A stretch of 64,000 bases of DNA from Rhodopseudomonas sp. P2A-2r. GTDB lineage: Bacteria > Pseudomonadota > Alphaproteobacteria > Rhizobiales > Xanthobacteraceae. The notes under the pieces were generated by a model, which saw nothing but the letters and a program-made list of their open reading frames with translations, was not told the DNA's origin and searched no databases. Of the stretch, positions 47,626 through 56,522 are shown piece by piece; within the stretch, counting starts at the first letter, position 1, and each line of letters starts with the position of its first letter. Where the stretch lies: NCBI RefSeq assembly GCF_026015985.1, contig NZ_CP110389.1:558001-622000 (forward strand), read 5' to 3'. The position numbers and the translations under genes are program-made.

Positions 47626-49676
47626 TGCGTGGTCCCGTTGTTTGTTGCGGCGTCAGCGGAAGCGCCGGTGGCGGCCCGCGGCATGATAATGCGAAATGTC
47701 GTGCCTTGTCCCAGTCTCGACTCCAGCATCATGCGTCCGCCGAGCTGCTGGGTGACCAGGTTGTAGACGATGTGGAGGCCAAGGCCGGTGCCGCCTTCGT
47801 TGCGGCGCGTGGTGAAGAACGGATCGAAAGCCTGGCGCTGCACGTCGGGCGTCATGCCGGCACCATTGTCGGCGAAGATGATCTCGATGTCATCGGCGCC
47901 GCGCGGCCGCGCCGTGATCGAGATCGCGCCCGGTTTGCCGTCCGGGAAGGCGTGGTTGGCGGCGTTGAGGAACAGGTTGGTCAGGATCTGGCCGTAGGAG
48001 CCGGGATAGCCGTCGATGATCAGGCCGTCCGGCACGTCGATGGTCAGGCTGATCGGCGCCTTCTTCAGCACCGGCCGCAGGCTGGCGACGATCTGGTCGG
48101 TGGCCTCCGAGAGGCTGAACTGCCGCCGTTCGGCGTGCGACCGGTCGACCGCCACCTGCTTGAACGACTGGATCAGCTCTCCGGCGCGGTGCAGGTTGCC
48201 CACCAGTTGCTGCGCGGCATCCTGCGAGGTACGGACGAATTCCTCCAGCTGCGAGCGACGCATCGGCGTGTTGGAGCGCAGTTCGGCGCCGAACATCTCG
48301 ACGCGGCGGGCGAAACTCGAGGCTACGGTCAGGCTGATGCCGATCGGATTGTTGACCTCGTGGGCGACGCCGGCCACCAGGCCGCCCAGCGCCGCCAGCC
48401 GTTCCGCATCGATCAAATTCTGCTGCGCGGCATTCAGTTCGAGCAGGGCACTTTCGGCCCTCTCCTTGGAGGCCCGCAGTTCATTCTCGGTCTCGCGCTT
48501 GGCGATGGCATTCTCGCGGAAAACGTCGACCGCGCGCGCCATGGCGCCGACCTCGTCGCGCGCCGCGGTGCCTTGCACCCGGCGATCGTAGTCGCCCGAG
48601 GTGATGGCGTGCATCGACGCCATGATCTGCTGCAGCGGCAGCCGGATGCTGAGCGCGATGACAATGCCCGCGATCATGATGACGGCGAGGAACACCACCG
48701 CGATCAGCAGCACCTTGCGCGAGATGTCCGACAGGGTGCGGTCGAAGGTGGCCTGGGCGTTCTGCTCGCGCTGCCGCATCTTCACCGACAGGCCGTCGAT
48801 GGCGCCGATGGTGTCGGCCTGGCTGGCGTCGATGGAGTTGCGCAGCAGATCGGTGCGGCTGGTGAGCTGCTCGGAGAGGTGGGCAAGGCCTTGGCGCAGT
48901 GCCACAGCGCGGTCCTTCAGGCGCTGCAGCGCAATGCGTTGCAGGTCGTTGTCGGCGAGATCGGTCATCACCGGAATGGTGCGCTCGATGGTTTCGGTGT
49001 TGCGGTGGGCGTCCTCGGCGGCGGCCGACGCCAGCGACAGGTAGTAGGCGTTGGCGGCCACCAGCATGGCGGTGAAGGCTTCGCGGGACTTGCCGAGCGC
49101 CGGCCAGATCAGGGCGTCGCGCTGCGCGGTGGCGCCCTCGATGATCGAGTACAGCCCGGCCATGTCCTTGGCGGGACTCAGCACCTGCTCCTCATAGGTC
49201 TTGGAGATCGTGGTCTGCAGCGCGCGCAATTCGCCGAAGCCGCTCAGGAAGCGCTCGGTCACGCGCTCCAGTTCGGCCACCGAGCCGGACAGCATCGGAT
49301 CGGTGGACGCGCGGGTGTTGAGGGTGCCGAGCACCGCCTCGCGCAGCAGCAGGATTTCGGCGAAGAGTTCGGGGCTCGGTTGGTTGATATAGCGGTGGAT
49401 CAGGTTCTGCAGCCGCCCGGTCTCGCTCTCCAGCAGCGCCAGAATCTGGTCGGACTGCCGGACCTGCCGAACGTCGTCCCAGGCCGACGACAGAACGTGG
49501 GTGCCGCTCCAGATCAGGACGGCCAGCACGACCACCACAGCGGAATTCAGCGCGGCAATCGACAGGATGCGCCAGCGGATCGGAATCGCACGAACAAGCG
49601 CCACGATGCCGGATCGGCCATGCGCCGCCTGCCCGTCCCGCCGCCCCGATTCGCCGTTCTGCTCGGTCTCCACCAA
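47595..49676 (-). CDS. Membrane sensor histidine kinase with HAMP domain
   Basis: A 693-residue kinase. It has a membrane segment (about 32-52), a long periplasmic helical sensor (about 55-315), a second membrane segment (about 322-342), HAMP (about 345-398), a coiled linker, a HisKA domain with His439 (GVAHEVNNP) and an ATPase domain (DNGAGMTPDV, GGTGLGLHIVYNLV). It is the first gene of the three-gene operon. The four-helix periplasmic region resembles TorS/NIT-like sensors in shape. The ligand is unknown. Confidence 0.9.
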   Translation of the reverse strand: MVETEQNGESGRRDGQAAHGRSGIVALVRAIPIRWRILSIAALNSAVVVVLAVLIWSGTHVLSSAWDDVRQVRQSDQILALLESETGRLQNLIHRYINQPSPELFAEILLLREAVLGTLNTRASTDPMLSGSVAELERVTERFLSGFGELRALQTTISKTYEEQVLSPAKDMAGLYSIIEGATAQRDALIWPALGKSREAFTAMLVAANAYYLSLASAAAEDAHRNTETIERTIPVMTDLADNDLQRIALQRLKDRAVALRQGLAHLSEQLTSRTDLLRNSIDASQADTIGAIDGLSVKMRQREQNAQATFDRTLSDISRKVLLIAVVFLAVIMIAGIVIALSIRLPLQQIMASMHAITSGDYDRRVQGTAARDEVGAMARAVDVFRENAIAKRETENELRASKERAESALLELNAAQQNLIDAERLAALGGLVAGVAHEVNNPIGISLTVASSFARRVEMFGAELRSNTPMRRSQLEEFVRTSQDAAQQLVGNLHRAGELIQSFKQVAVDRSHAERRQFSLSEATDQIVASLRPVLKKAPISLTIDVPDGLIIDGYPGSYGQILTNLFLNAANHAFPDGKPGAISITARPRGADDIEIIFADNGAGMTPDVQRQAFDPFFTTRRNEGGTGLGLHIVYNLVTQQLGGRMMLESRLGQGTTFRIIMPRAATGASADAATNNGTTQWPTRTMSSN

Positions 49677-49828
49677 GGCTATGTCGCTCTACTTTGAAAA
49701 AACGTTCAAATGGTGCGGTCAGTCATCGTATTATATTTCCCGACAGGAGGGTGTCTGAAAATGGCCTATGGCGTCAATCTAGCGAAGACCTCAAACCGGG
49801 ATCATTGGTCGGTGGGGCCGGGGCAGAC

Positions 49829-51157
49829 ATGCTGAGATCGGCGATCAAACATCTCACCATCGCGATGGCAGCGGCTTTACTTGCGCTGGTGTCCCCCGTG
49901 CAAGCGGCCACCGAGATCCAGTGGTGGCACGCCATGTCCGGCCAGCTCGGACGGCAGCTGGAGAAACTCGCCACCGATTTCAACGCGTCGCAGGCCGAAT
50001 TCCGCGTGGTGCCGGTCTACAAGGGCAACTACACCGAAACCGTGAGCGCTGCGATCTTTGCCTTCCGCTCGCGTAGCCAGCCGGCCATCGTCCAGGTCAA
50101 CGAGATCGCGACGGCCACCATGATGGCGGCCAAGGGCGCGCTCTATCCGGTCCATGAGCTGATGCGCGATCAGGCAGAGCCGTTCGTGGCGGCGGCCTTC
50201 CTGCCGGCGATCACCGGCTACTATGCCGATATGGCCGGCAACATGCTGTCGTTCCCGTTCAATGCCTCGACGCCGATCCTGTACTACAACAAGGATCTGT
50301 TCCGCGCCGCCGGCCTCGATCCCAACGCGCCGCCGAAAACCTGGCCGGAGCTCGGCGCGGCGGCGAAGCGGTTGCGCGCTGCCGGCGCGCCTTGCGGCTT
50401 CACCACCTCGTGGCCGTCATGGATCAACGTCGAGAACTTCTCGGCCTATCACGACGTGCCGATGGCGACGAAATCCAATGGCCGCGGCGGGCTCGATGCG
50501 GTGCTGACCTTCAACAATCCGCTGATGGTGCGCCACATCGCGCAGCTCGCGGACTGGCAGAAGACCCGCATATTCGACTACAGCGGCCGCAACGTCGTGG
50601 CCGAACCGCGGTTCCAGCACGGTGAATGTGCGATCTTCCTGGGCTCATCGGGGACCCGCGCCGATATCCTGGCCAATGCGCGGTTCGAGGTCGGCTACGG
50701 CATGCTGCCCTACTGGCCCGACGTTCCTGCTGCGCCGCAGAATTCGATCATCGGCGGCGCCACGCTGTGGGTGCTGCGCGATCGGCCACGCGACGAATAC
50801 AAGGGCGTCGCCAAATTCTTCGCCTACTTGTCGAAGCCGGAGATCCAGGCGGCGTGGCATCAGAACACGGGCTATCTGCCGATCACCCGCGCGGCCTATG
50901 AGTTGACCCGCGCGCAGGGTTTCTACGACCGCAATCCGGGCACTGCGATTTCCATCGAGCAGGTGACCCTGAAGCCGCCGACCGACAATTCGCGCGGGGT
51001 GCGATTGGGCTCCTTCGTGCTGGTCCGCGACGCCATCGAGGACGAACTCGAACTGGCCTTCAGCGGCAAGAAGTCGGCGCAGGCCGCGCTCGATGCGGCC
51101 GTCGATCGCGGCAACCGGCTGCTGCGTCAGTTCGAGCGCGCCAATCCGGACCAGTAG
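49829..51157 (+). CDS. ugpB: UgpB-like ABC transporter substrate-binding protein
   Basis: A 442-residue periplasmic binding protein of the sn-glycerol-3-phosphate (UgpB) type. It has a signal peptide (AMAAALLALVSPVQAA), IQWWHAMSGQLGRQLEKLA, VVPVYKGNYTETV and NLSFPFNASTPILYYNKD-like ligand-contact stretches. ATG 49829 was chosen because the signal peptide begins there. The usual ugpAEC partners are absent from the window, and the next gene is convergent tonB. Confidence 0.85.
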   Translation: MLRSAIKHLTIAMAAALLALVSPVQAATEIQWWHAMSGQLGRQLEKLATDFNASQAEFRVVPVYKGNYTETVSAAIFAFRSRSQPAIVQVNEIATATMMAAKGALYPVHELMRDQAEPFVAAAFLPAITGYYADMAGNMLSFPFNASTPILYYNKDLFRAAGLDPNAPPKTWPELGAAAKRLRAAGAPCGFTTSWPSWINVENFSAYHDVPMATKSNGRGGLDAVLTFNNPLMVRHIAQLADWQKTRIFDYSGRNVVAEPRFQHGECAIFLGSSGTRADILANARFEVGYGMLPYWPDVPAAPQNSIIGGATLWVLRDRPRDEYKGVAKFFAYLSKPEIQAAWHQNTGYLPITRAAYELTRAQGFYDRNPGTAISIEQVTLKPPTDNSRGVRLGSFVLVRDAIEDELELAFSGKKSAQAALDAAVDRGNRLLRQFERANPDQ

Positions 51158-51190
51158 CGCGACGTTCGACAGCCGTCGCAGCGCCAACAA

Positions 51191-52057
51191 CTACCGGATC
51201 GAAAACCGCACCGGCACCGTAAAGCTCAGCGACGCCTGGGTCATTTCCGGCGGGAACGCCGGCAGCGGCTGCGCGCGGCGGATCATCGCCATGGTCTCGG
51301 CGTCGAGTTCGGGCACCCCCGACGAGCCGGCCAGCCGGCTGCCCAGCACCTGGCCGCTGCGGCTGACGGTGAAGCTGAGCATGGCGGTGCCCTGCCGGCC
51401 CGCGGATTTGGCGCTCTCCGGATATTGCTTGTAGCGCTGCAGGTGCGCGGCGAGGCGATCGCGGTAAGACGGGAGCGCCGCCGCGGCTGCCGCGGCGCCG
51501 GCCGTTGCCGCCGCTGCCGCGCGGCCGACCCGTTCGGCGCGCGGCGCGGCGGACGTGCGCGGCGCCGGCGGGGTGTCGCTCGGCTTCTTCTTCACTTCGG
51601 TGCGGACCGGCTTCGGCTTGATCGGCTCCGGTTTCACCTTCGGCGGTTCGGGCGCAACCTTGGCGGGCTCCGGGACCGGCTCGGGCGGCGGTACGGGCTC
51701 GGCCTTCTGTTCGGGCGGCGCCTCGACCACCGGCTTTTCCACCGGCGGCGTCGGCGCGATCTGTTCCTCCACCGGCGGCTGCGCCATCGGTTCGGGCGTC
51801 GTCGGCGGAGTCGGCTCGTCGGCCTGCTGCATCTCCGGGCCGGGCGCCACGTCCATCGGCTGGGCCTCGGGCGCGGCGGACGCCGGCGCCATGTCGATCA
51901 TGATGGTCGGCATTTCGGTGCCGGTCGGCGGCTGCTCGCGGTACCACGCCATCCCGGCGGCGATCAGGCCGGCATGCAGCGCCAGGATCACCGCGGCCGA
52001 CACTGTCCAGCGTAGGCCGCTGTTGTCGGTCGGGGCGTGCAGCGCGAAGGCGTTCAC
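51191..52057 (-). CDS. tonB: TonB energy-transducing protein
   Basis: A 288-residue protein with an N-terminal membrane anchor (about 18-38), a long Pro/Glu/Lys-rich periplasmic spacer (about 60-175) and a C-terminal TonB domain (about 195-288). That domain has LPSYRDRLAAHLQRYKQYPES, GQVLGSRLAGSSGVPELD and VPVRFSIR. It passes proton-motive energy from ExbBD to outer-membrane receptors. It is the last gene of exbB-exbD-tonB and starts two bases after exbD. Confidence 0.92.
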   Translation of the reverse strand: MNAFALHAPTDNSGLRWTVSAAVILALHAGLIAAGMAWYREQPPTGTEMPTIMIDMAPASAAPEAQPMDVAPGPEMQQADEPTPPTTPEPMAQPPVEEQIAPTPPVEKPVVEAPPEQKAEPVPPPEPVPEPAKVAPEPPKVKPEPIKPKPVRTEVKKKPSDTPPAPRTSAAPRAERVGRAAAAATAGAAAAAAALPSYRDRLAAHLQRYKQYPESAKSAGRQGTAMLSFTVSRSGQVLGSRLAGSSGVPELDAETMAMIRRAQPLPAFPPEMTQASLSFTVPVRFSIR

Positions 52058-52059
52058 GG

Positions 52060-52485
52060 TCAGCTGCGTCCGTCGAGGCCGACCAGCGCGACCTTGAGAT
52101 AGCCGGCATTGCGCAGCAGGTTCATCACCTCCATCAGGTCGCCGTAGCTGACCGCCTTGTCGGCGCGCAGGAAGATGCGTTCGTCCTTGTTGCCTTTCGA
52201 TGCGGTATCGAGCGTGGCACTCAGCGCGTCGCGCGCGATCGTCTCTTCGCCGACCGCCATGGTCAGGTCGGGCTTTACCGTGACGAACACCGGCTTGTCC
52301 GGGCGCGGCTGCGGCTCCACCGCGGAGGCGGGCAGGTCGACGCCGAGGTCGACGGTGGCCAAGGGGGCCGCCACCATGAAGATGATCAGCAGCACCAGCA
52401 TCACGTCGATGAACGGCGTGACGTTGATCTCGTGCTGCACCTCGAGGTCGTCGCCCCCGCGCGATCCGCCGAGTCTTGCGCCCAT
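52060..52485 (-). CDS. exbD: Biopolymer transport protein ExbD
   Basis: A 141-residue protein with a short cytoplasmic N-terminus, one membrane helix (EINVTPFIDVMLVLLIIFMV, about 18-40) carrying the conserved Asp, and a periplasmic domain ending LKVALVGLDGRS. It forms the proton-driven motor with ExbB for TonB. ATG 52485 was selected because the family begins MGARL and the gap to exbB is five bases. Confidence 0.93.
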   Translation of the reverse strand: MGARLGGSRGGDDLEVQHEINVTPFIDVMLVLLIIFMVAAPLATVDLGVDLPASAVEPQPRPDKPVFVTVKPDLTMAVGEETIARDALSATLDTASKGNKDERIFLRADKAVSYGDLMEVMNLLRNAGYLKVALVGLDGRS

Positions 52486-52490
52486 GATCG

Positions 52491-53285
52491 CTACTCCGCC
52501 GCCCGCGCCAGCGACAGGCCGCGGCGGCTGGCGTCGCGGCTGATCAGCAGCATCACCTGCGCCGAGGCGTCGCCAAGCAAGGCGCGATAGCCGGCAATGC
52601 CGCGCACCAGCTGATTGTAGATCACCACCGCCGGGATCGCGGCGATCAGGCCCATGGCGGTGGCCAGCAGGGCTTCGGCGATGCCCGGCGCCACCACTGC
52701 GAGGTTGGTGGTGTGGGCTTCGGAAATGCCGATGAAGGCGTTCATGATGCCCCACACGGTGCCGAACAGGCCGACGAAAGGCGCGGTGGCGCCAATGGTG
52801 GCCAGCACGCCGGTGCCGCGGCCGATGCGTCGCGCCATGGCGGCCTCGACGCGTTCCAGCCGCAGCGCGATGCGCTCCTTGAAGCCGTCGTCGAACAGCC
52901 CGCCGGACAGGCTGGTCTCGCGCGCCGCGCTGTGGATCAGCTGCGCCACGGCATCCCTGGCCTCAAGGCTGTCGCGCTCCATCTGCGCCAGCGTGGTGTC
53001 GCTTTCCAGCAGCGCGAGCCGGCGCCGGGCCCTGGAGCTTTCGCGCTGCAGCTCGATGGCCTTGGCCAGCCACACCGTCCAGGTCACCAGCGAGGCGAAG
53101 GCCAGGCCGACCATCACCGCCTTCACGACAAGGTCGGCGGCCATGAACATGCCCCACGGCGACAGGTTGCGCGGCAGTTGGGCGTCGATGGTGGTGGCAA
53201 GGGCGGCTTGCGGCGAAAGCAGCAGCGCCGCGAGCGTCGCGCCGGTACCGTAAAAACGAAGCGGGCTGCGGTCGGACATCTTCAT
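52491..53285 (-). CDS. exbB: Biopolymer transport protein ExbB
   Basis: A 264-residue MotA/TolQ/ExbB-family protein with a signal-like N-terminus and three membrane helices (about 48-72, 165-190, 210-235). It has the family motif TIGATAPFVGLFGTVWGIMN. With ExbD it forms the channel that energises TonB. The start may be at 53285 or 53279. No iron-response operator (Irr/Fur box) could be recognised upstream by eye. Confidence 0.92.
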   Translation of the reverse strand: MKMSDRSPLRFYGTGATLAALLLSPQAALATTIDAQLPRNLSPWGMFMAADLVVKAVMVGLAFASLVTWTVWLAKAIELQRESSRARRRLALLESDTTLAQMERDSLEARDAVAQLIHSAARETSLSGGLFDDGFKERIALRLERVEAAMARRIGRGTGVLATIGATAPFVGLFGTVWGIMNAFIGISEAHTTNLAVVAPGIAEALLATAMGLIAAIPAVVIYNQLVRGIAGYRALLGDASAQVMLLISRDASRRGLSLARAAE

Positions 53286-53687
53286 CGGCGATCTGACCTG
53301 CTGTGGAGCGGTGCTCAGGGGCGGCGTCGAGCCGGGAATGGTGCGGTATGTGCGGTGTCGGCGATGGCCTTTGTAAGGTCACGCCATAATGCGCGGCAAT
53401 TCAAGATCCGGTCATGCTGCTTGAAGCCCTCTAATCTACCGTCATCGCGGCGAAAGAAGGCCTGCCCACCGAGTGACCGGCCAACATCAACTGCCTATTT
53501 TATTATCAATGCATGATCTTTGTATGCAATGAGCGGCGTGGTCGCCGCCGGTGTCGGCCACAGAAAATCGGATTTCTGTCTGCAGGACAGTGCCTTAAGC
53601 GAAAATCAAGATTTTGTTAAATTCTGGCACAAACCTTGCGAAGTCAGGTTCCAACGCCCTTTGACCCCTGTGCCTTGGAGCCTGCCG
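53286..53687. other. Intergenic region between exbB and the peptide-type ABC operon
   Basis: About 400 bases between divergent transcription units. It contains an inverted repeat (53507-53533) and no supported gene. An upstream in-frame ORF continuing into the binding-protein gene lacks a start signal and is ignored. Confidence 0.5.
53507..53533. promoter_or_regulatory. Inverted repeat, possible operator of the ABC/atz-like operon
   Basis: TCAATGCAT and ATGCAATGA are inverted copies with one mismatch over nine bases and a nine-base spacer. They lie about 155-180 bases upstream of the first structural gene. The locus encodes a GntR/FCD regulator, and such proteins bind inverted repeats, so this is a candidate site; the link is inference. 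Confidence 0.35.
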
Positions 53688-55307
53688 ATGAAGCGCCGCG
53701 ATTTCCTCAAGTCTGTCACCGGCGTGGCCGCCACGGCCGCCGTCTCCAGCCCTGCGATCTTCTCTGCCGCCCGTGCGGATGCCCGGTCCGAAACCCTGCT
53801 GATCGTCTCCGAGAGCGGCCCGAACAATCTCGACATTCACGGCGTCGGCACCAACGTGCCGGGCTACGAGGTGTCGTGGAATTGCTACGACCGGCTGATC
53901 GGCCACGAGATGAAGGCCGGCCCCGGCGGCGTGCCTTACTACGACCGCGACAAGTTCAAGCCGGAACTCGCCGAGGACATGCAGGTCGGCGACATGTCGG
54001 CGACCTTCAAGCTGCGCAAGAACGCCAAATTTCACGACGGCACGCCGGTGACGGCGAAGGACGTCAAGTGGTCGCTGGACCGCGCGGTCAGCGTTGGCGG
54101 CTTTCCGACCTTCCAGATGAGCGCCGGCTCGCTGAAGAAGCCGGAGCAGTTCGTCATCGTCGACGATCACACCGTGCGCGTCGACTTCGCCACCAAGGAC
54201 CGGCTGACGATTCCCGATCTCGCTGTGATCGTGCCCTGCGTGATCAATTCCGAGCTGGTGAAGAAGAACGCCAGCGAGAAGGATCCGTGGGGTCTCGAAT
54301 ACACCAAGATGCAGACCGCCGCCGGCGGCGCCTACAAGGTCACCAAGTGGACCGCCGGCACCGAAGTGATCATGGAGCGCAACGACGACTGGGTGTGCGG
54401 CCCGCTACCCAAGATCAAGCGCGTGATCTGGCGCATGGTGCCGCAGGCCGGGAACCGCCGTGCGCTGCTGGAACGCGGCGATGCCGACATGTCCTATGAG
54501 CTGCCCTACAAGGACTTCCAGGAGATCAAGGCCAACGGCAAACTCGACGTGGTGTCGCTGCCGTTCTCCAACGGCATCCAGTACATCGGCATGAACGTGA
54601 CCAAGGCGCCGTTCGACAATCCCAAGGTGCGCCAGGCTGTCGCCTATGCGATCCCCTACCAGAAGATCATCGACGCGGTGCTGTTCGGTCTCGCCAACCC
54701 GATGTTCGGCGCGTCTGCCGACAAGCCCACCGAAGTCGCGTGGCCGCAGCCGCACAAGTACAATACCGACATCGCCAAGGCCAAGGCGCTGCTCGCCGAG
54801 GCCGGCTATCCCAACGGCTTCGAAACCACGATCTCGTTCGATCTCGGCTTTGCCGTGGTCAACGAGCCGCTCTGCGTGCTGGTCCAGGAAAGCCTTGGCC
54901 AGATCGGCATCAGGACCACCATCAACAAGATCCCCGGCGCCAACTGGCGCACCGAGCTGAACAAGAAGGAAATGCCGCTCTACACCAACGTGTTTTCCGG
55001 CTGGCTCGATTACCCCGAATACTTCTTCTACTGGTGCTATCACGGCGACAATTCGGTGTTCAACACCATGAGCTACAAGTCGCCGGAGATGGACAAGTTG
55101 ATCAACGGCGCTCGCGCCGCGGCGGCGTCAGGCGACAAGGCGGCCTATGACGCCGACGTCAAGGGCTTCGTCGATCTCGCCTTCACCGACATGCCGCGCA
55201 TCCCGCTGTACCAGCCCTACGTCAACGTCGCGATGCAGAAGAATATCAGTGGCTATCAATACTGGTTCCACCGCCGGCTGGATTACCGCGCGTTGGTGAA
55301 GGCGTAA
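53688..55307 (+). CDS. Peptide/nickel-type ABC transporter substrate-binding protein (family 5)
   Basis: A 539-residue binding protein with a twin-arginine leader (KRRDFLKS, then hydrophobic residues to ARAD). The fold matches the DppA/OppA family (SGPNNLDIHGVG, FKLRKNAKFHDGTPVTAKDVKW, IQYIGMNVTKAPF). It captures the substrate for the permeases that follow. ATG 53688 was preferred over earlier starts because the leader and GGAG lie there. With AtzG/AtzE homologues downstream, the ligand may be a small urea- or amide-type compound in place of peptides. Confidence 0.88.
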   Translation: MKRRDFLKSVTGVAATAAVSSPAIFSAARADARSETLLIVSESGPNNLDIHGVGTNVPGYEVSWNCYDRLIGHEMKAGPGGVPYYDRDKFKPELAEDMQVGDMSATFKLRKNAKFHDGTPVTAKDVKWSLDRAVSVGGFPTFQMSAGSLKKPEQFVIVDDHTVRVDFATKDRLTIPDLAVIVPCVINSELVKKNASEKDPWGLEYTKMQTAAGGAYKVTKWTAGTEVIMERNDDWVCGPLPKIKRVIWRMVPQAGNRRALLERGDADMSYELPYKDFQEIKANGKLDVVSLPFSNGIQYIGMNVTKAPFDNPKVRQAVAYAIPYQKIIDAVLFGLANPMFGASADKPTEVAWPQPHKYNTDIAKAKALLAEAGYPNGFETTISFDLGFAVVNEPLCVLVQESLGQIGIRTTINKIPGANWRTELNKKEMPLYTNVFSGWLDYPEYFFYWCYHGDNSVFNTMSYKSPEMDKLINGARAAAASGDKAAYDADVKGFVDLAFTDMPRIPLYQPYVNVAMQKNISGYQYWFHRRLDYRALVKA

Positions 55308-55344
55308 CGGCGATGGAAGCCGTGGTTAGCTCCGGCCTCTCGGT

Positions 55345-55462
55345 TTCCCCTCCCCCTTGTGGGGGAGGGTGGCGCGTAGCGCCGGGAGAGGGTAAGCCAC
55401 GAACGCCGGCGCCTTTTGCTCCCCTCTCCCCAGCCCTCCCCCACAAGGGGGAGGGGCTCTCC
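55345..55462. repeat. Palindromic intergenic repeat, family C copy 3
   Basis: CCCCTCCCCCTTGTGGGGGA and GGGTGGCGCGTAGCGCCG with GGGAGAGGG are mirrored by CCCCTCTCCCCAGCCC and CTCCCCCACAAGGGGGAGGG. It sits between the binding-protein gene and the first permease gene, where hairpins can shift the ratio of their transcripts (inference). Confidence 0.75.
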
Positions 55463-55504
55463 GCGCTTCGCTGCGCGTGCCTCCCACAACATGGGGCCAT
55501 CATC

Positions 55505-56518
55505 ATGCTGACCCTGATCGCCAAGCGCCTGATGTTCGCGATCCCCTCGCTGATCGGCGTGGTCATCGTGACGTTTCTTCTCACCCGCGCATTGCCCGGT
55601 GATCCGGCGGCGTACTTCGCCGGTCCCTCGGCGGACAAGAACGCCGTGGAGGAAATCCGCAAGAAGCTCGGCCTCGACAAGCCGCTGATCGAGCAGTTCT
55701 TCCGCTATACCGCCGACCTTGCCCGCGGCGACTTCGGCAATTCGCTCACCACCGGCCAGCCGGTCGCCACCGAAATCCGCAACCGCCTGCCGGCCTCCGC
55801 CGAACTCACGCTGCTCGGCCTGATCGTCTCCGTCGTCATCGCCATTCCGCTCGGCATTCTCGCGGCCACGCGGCCGGGCTCGTGGATCGATCATCTCTGT
55901 CGCATCACCACCAGCGCCGGCGTGTCGCTGCCGGTGTTCTTCACCGGGCTGGTGCTGGTCTATGTGTTCTACTTCCGGCTCGGCTGGTCTCCGGCGCCCC
56001 TGGGACGGCTCGACGTGTTCGCCACCACGCCGCCGTCGGTCACCAACTTCTACCTGATCGACAGCCTGCTCGCGCGCGACTGGGAGGCGTTCCGCTCCTC
56101 CTTCAACCAGTTGATCCTGCCGACCGCCACATTGGCGATCTTCTCGCTGGCGCCGATCGCGCGCATGACCCGCGCCTCGATGCTGGCGGTCCTGTCGTCG
56201 GATTTCGTGCGTACCGCGCGCGCGTCAGGCCTTTCGCCACGCGCGGTGATCGTCACCTATGCGTTCCGCAACGCCATGCTGCCGGTCATCACCACGCTGT
56301 CGATGACGTTTTCATTTTTGCTCGGCGCCAATGTGCTGGTCGAAAAGGTGTTCGCCTGGCCGGGCATCGGCTCCTATGCCGTGGAAGCGCTGATCTCCTC
56401 GGACTTCGCCCCCGTGCAGGGCTTCGTGCTCACGATGGCGGTGATGTACGTGCTGATCAACCTGATCATCGACATTCTCTACGGCGTCATCGATCCCCGC
56501 GTCAGGATGGAAGGGTGA
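55505..56518 (+). CDS. Peptide/nickel-type ABC transporter permease (DppB-like)
   Basis: A 337-residue permease with six membrane helices and the OppB/DppB N-terminal domain (LTLIAKRLMFAIPSLIGVV, ALPGDPAA). The EAA loop is RASGLSPRAVIVTYAFRNAM. ATG 55505 was taken since the family begins there; the upstream part of the open frame is repeat-derived. It forms a heterodimer with the next permease. Confidence 0.9.
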   Translation: MLTLIAKRLMFAIPSLIGVVIVTFLLTRALPGDPAAYFAGPSADKNAVEEIRKKLGLDKPLIEQFFRYTADLARGDFGNSLTTGQPVATEIRNRLPASAELTLLGLIVSVVIAIPLGILAATRPGSWIDHLCRITTSAGVSLPVFFTGLVLVYVFYFRLGWSPAPLGRLDVFATTPPSVTNFYLIDSLLARDWEAFRSSFNQLILPTATLAIFSLAPIARMTRASMLAVLSSDFVRTARASGLSPRAVIVTYAFRNAMLPVITTLSMTFSFLLGANVLVEKVFAWPGIGSYAVEALISSDFAPVQGFVLTMAVMYVLINLIIDILYGVIDPRVRMEG

Positions 56519-56522
56519 GACC

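Noticed and set aside
45853..49697. Two plus-strand open frames of more than 600 residues antisense to the kinase genes
   Set aside because: Shadow composition only; the minus strand has HisKA and ATPase motifs and overlapping gene junctions.
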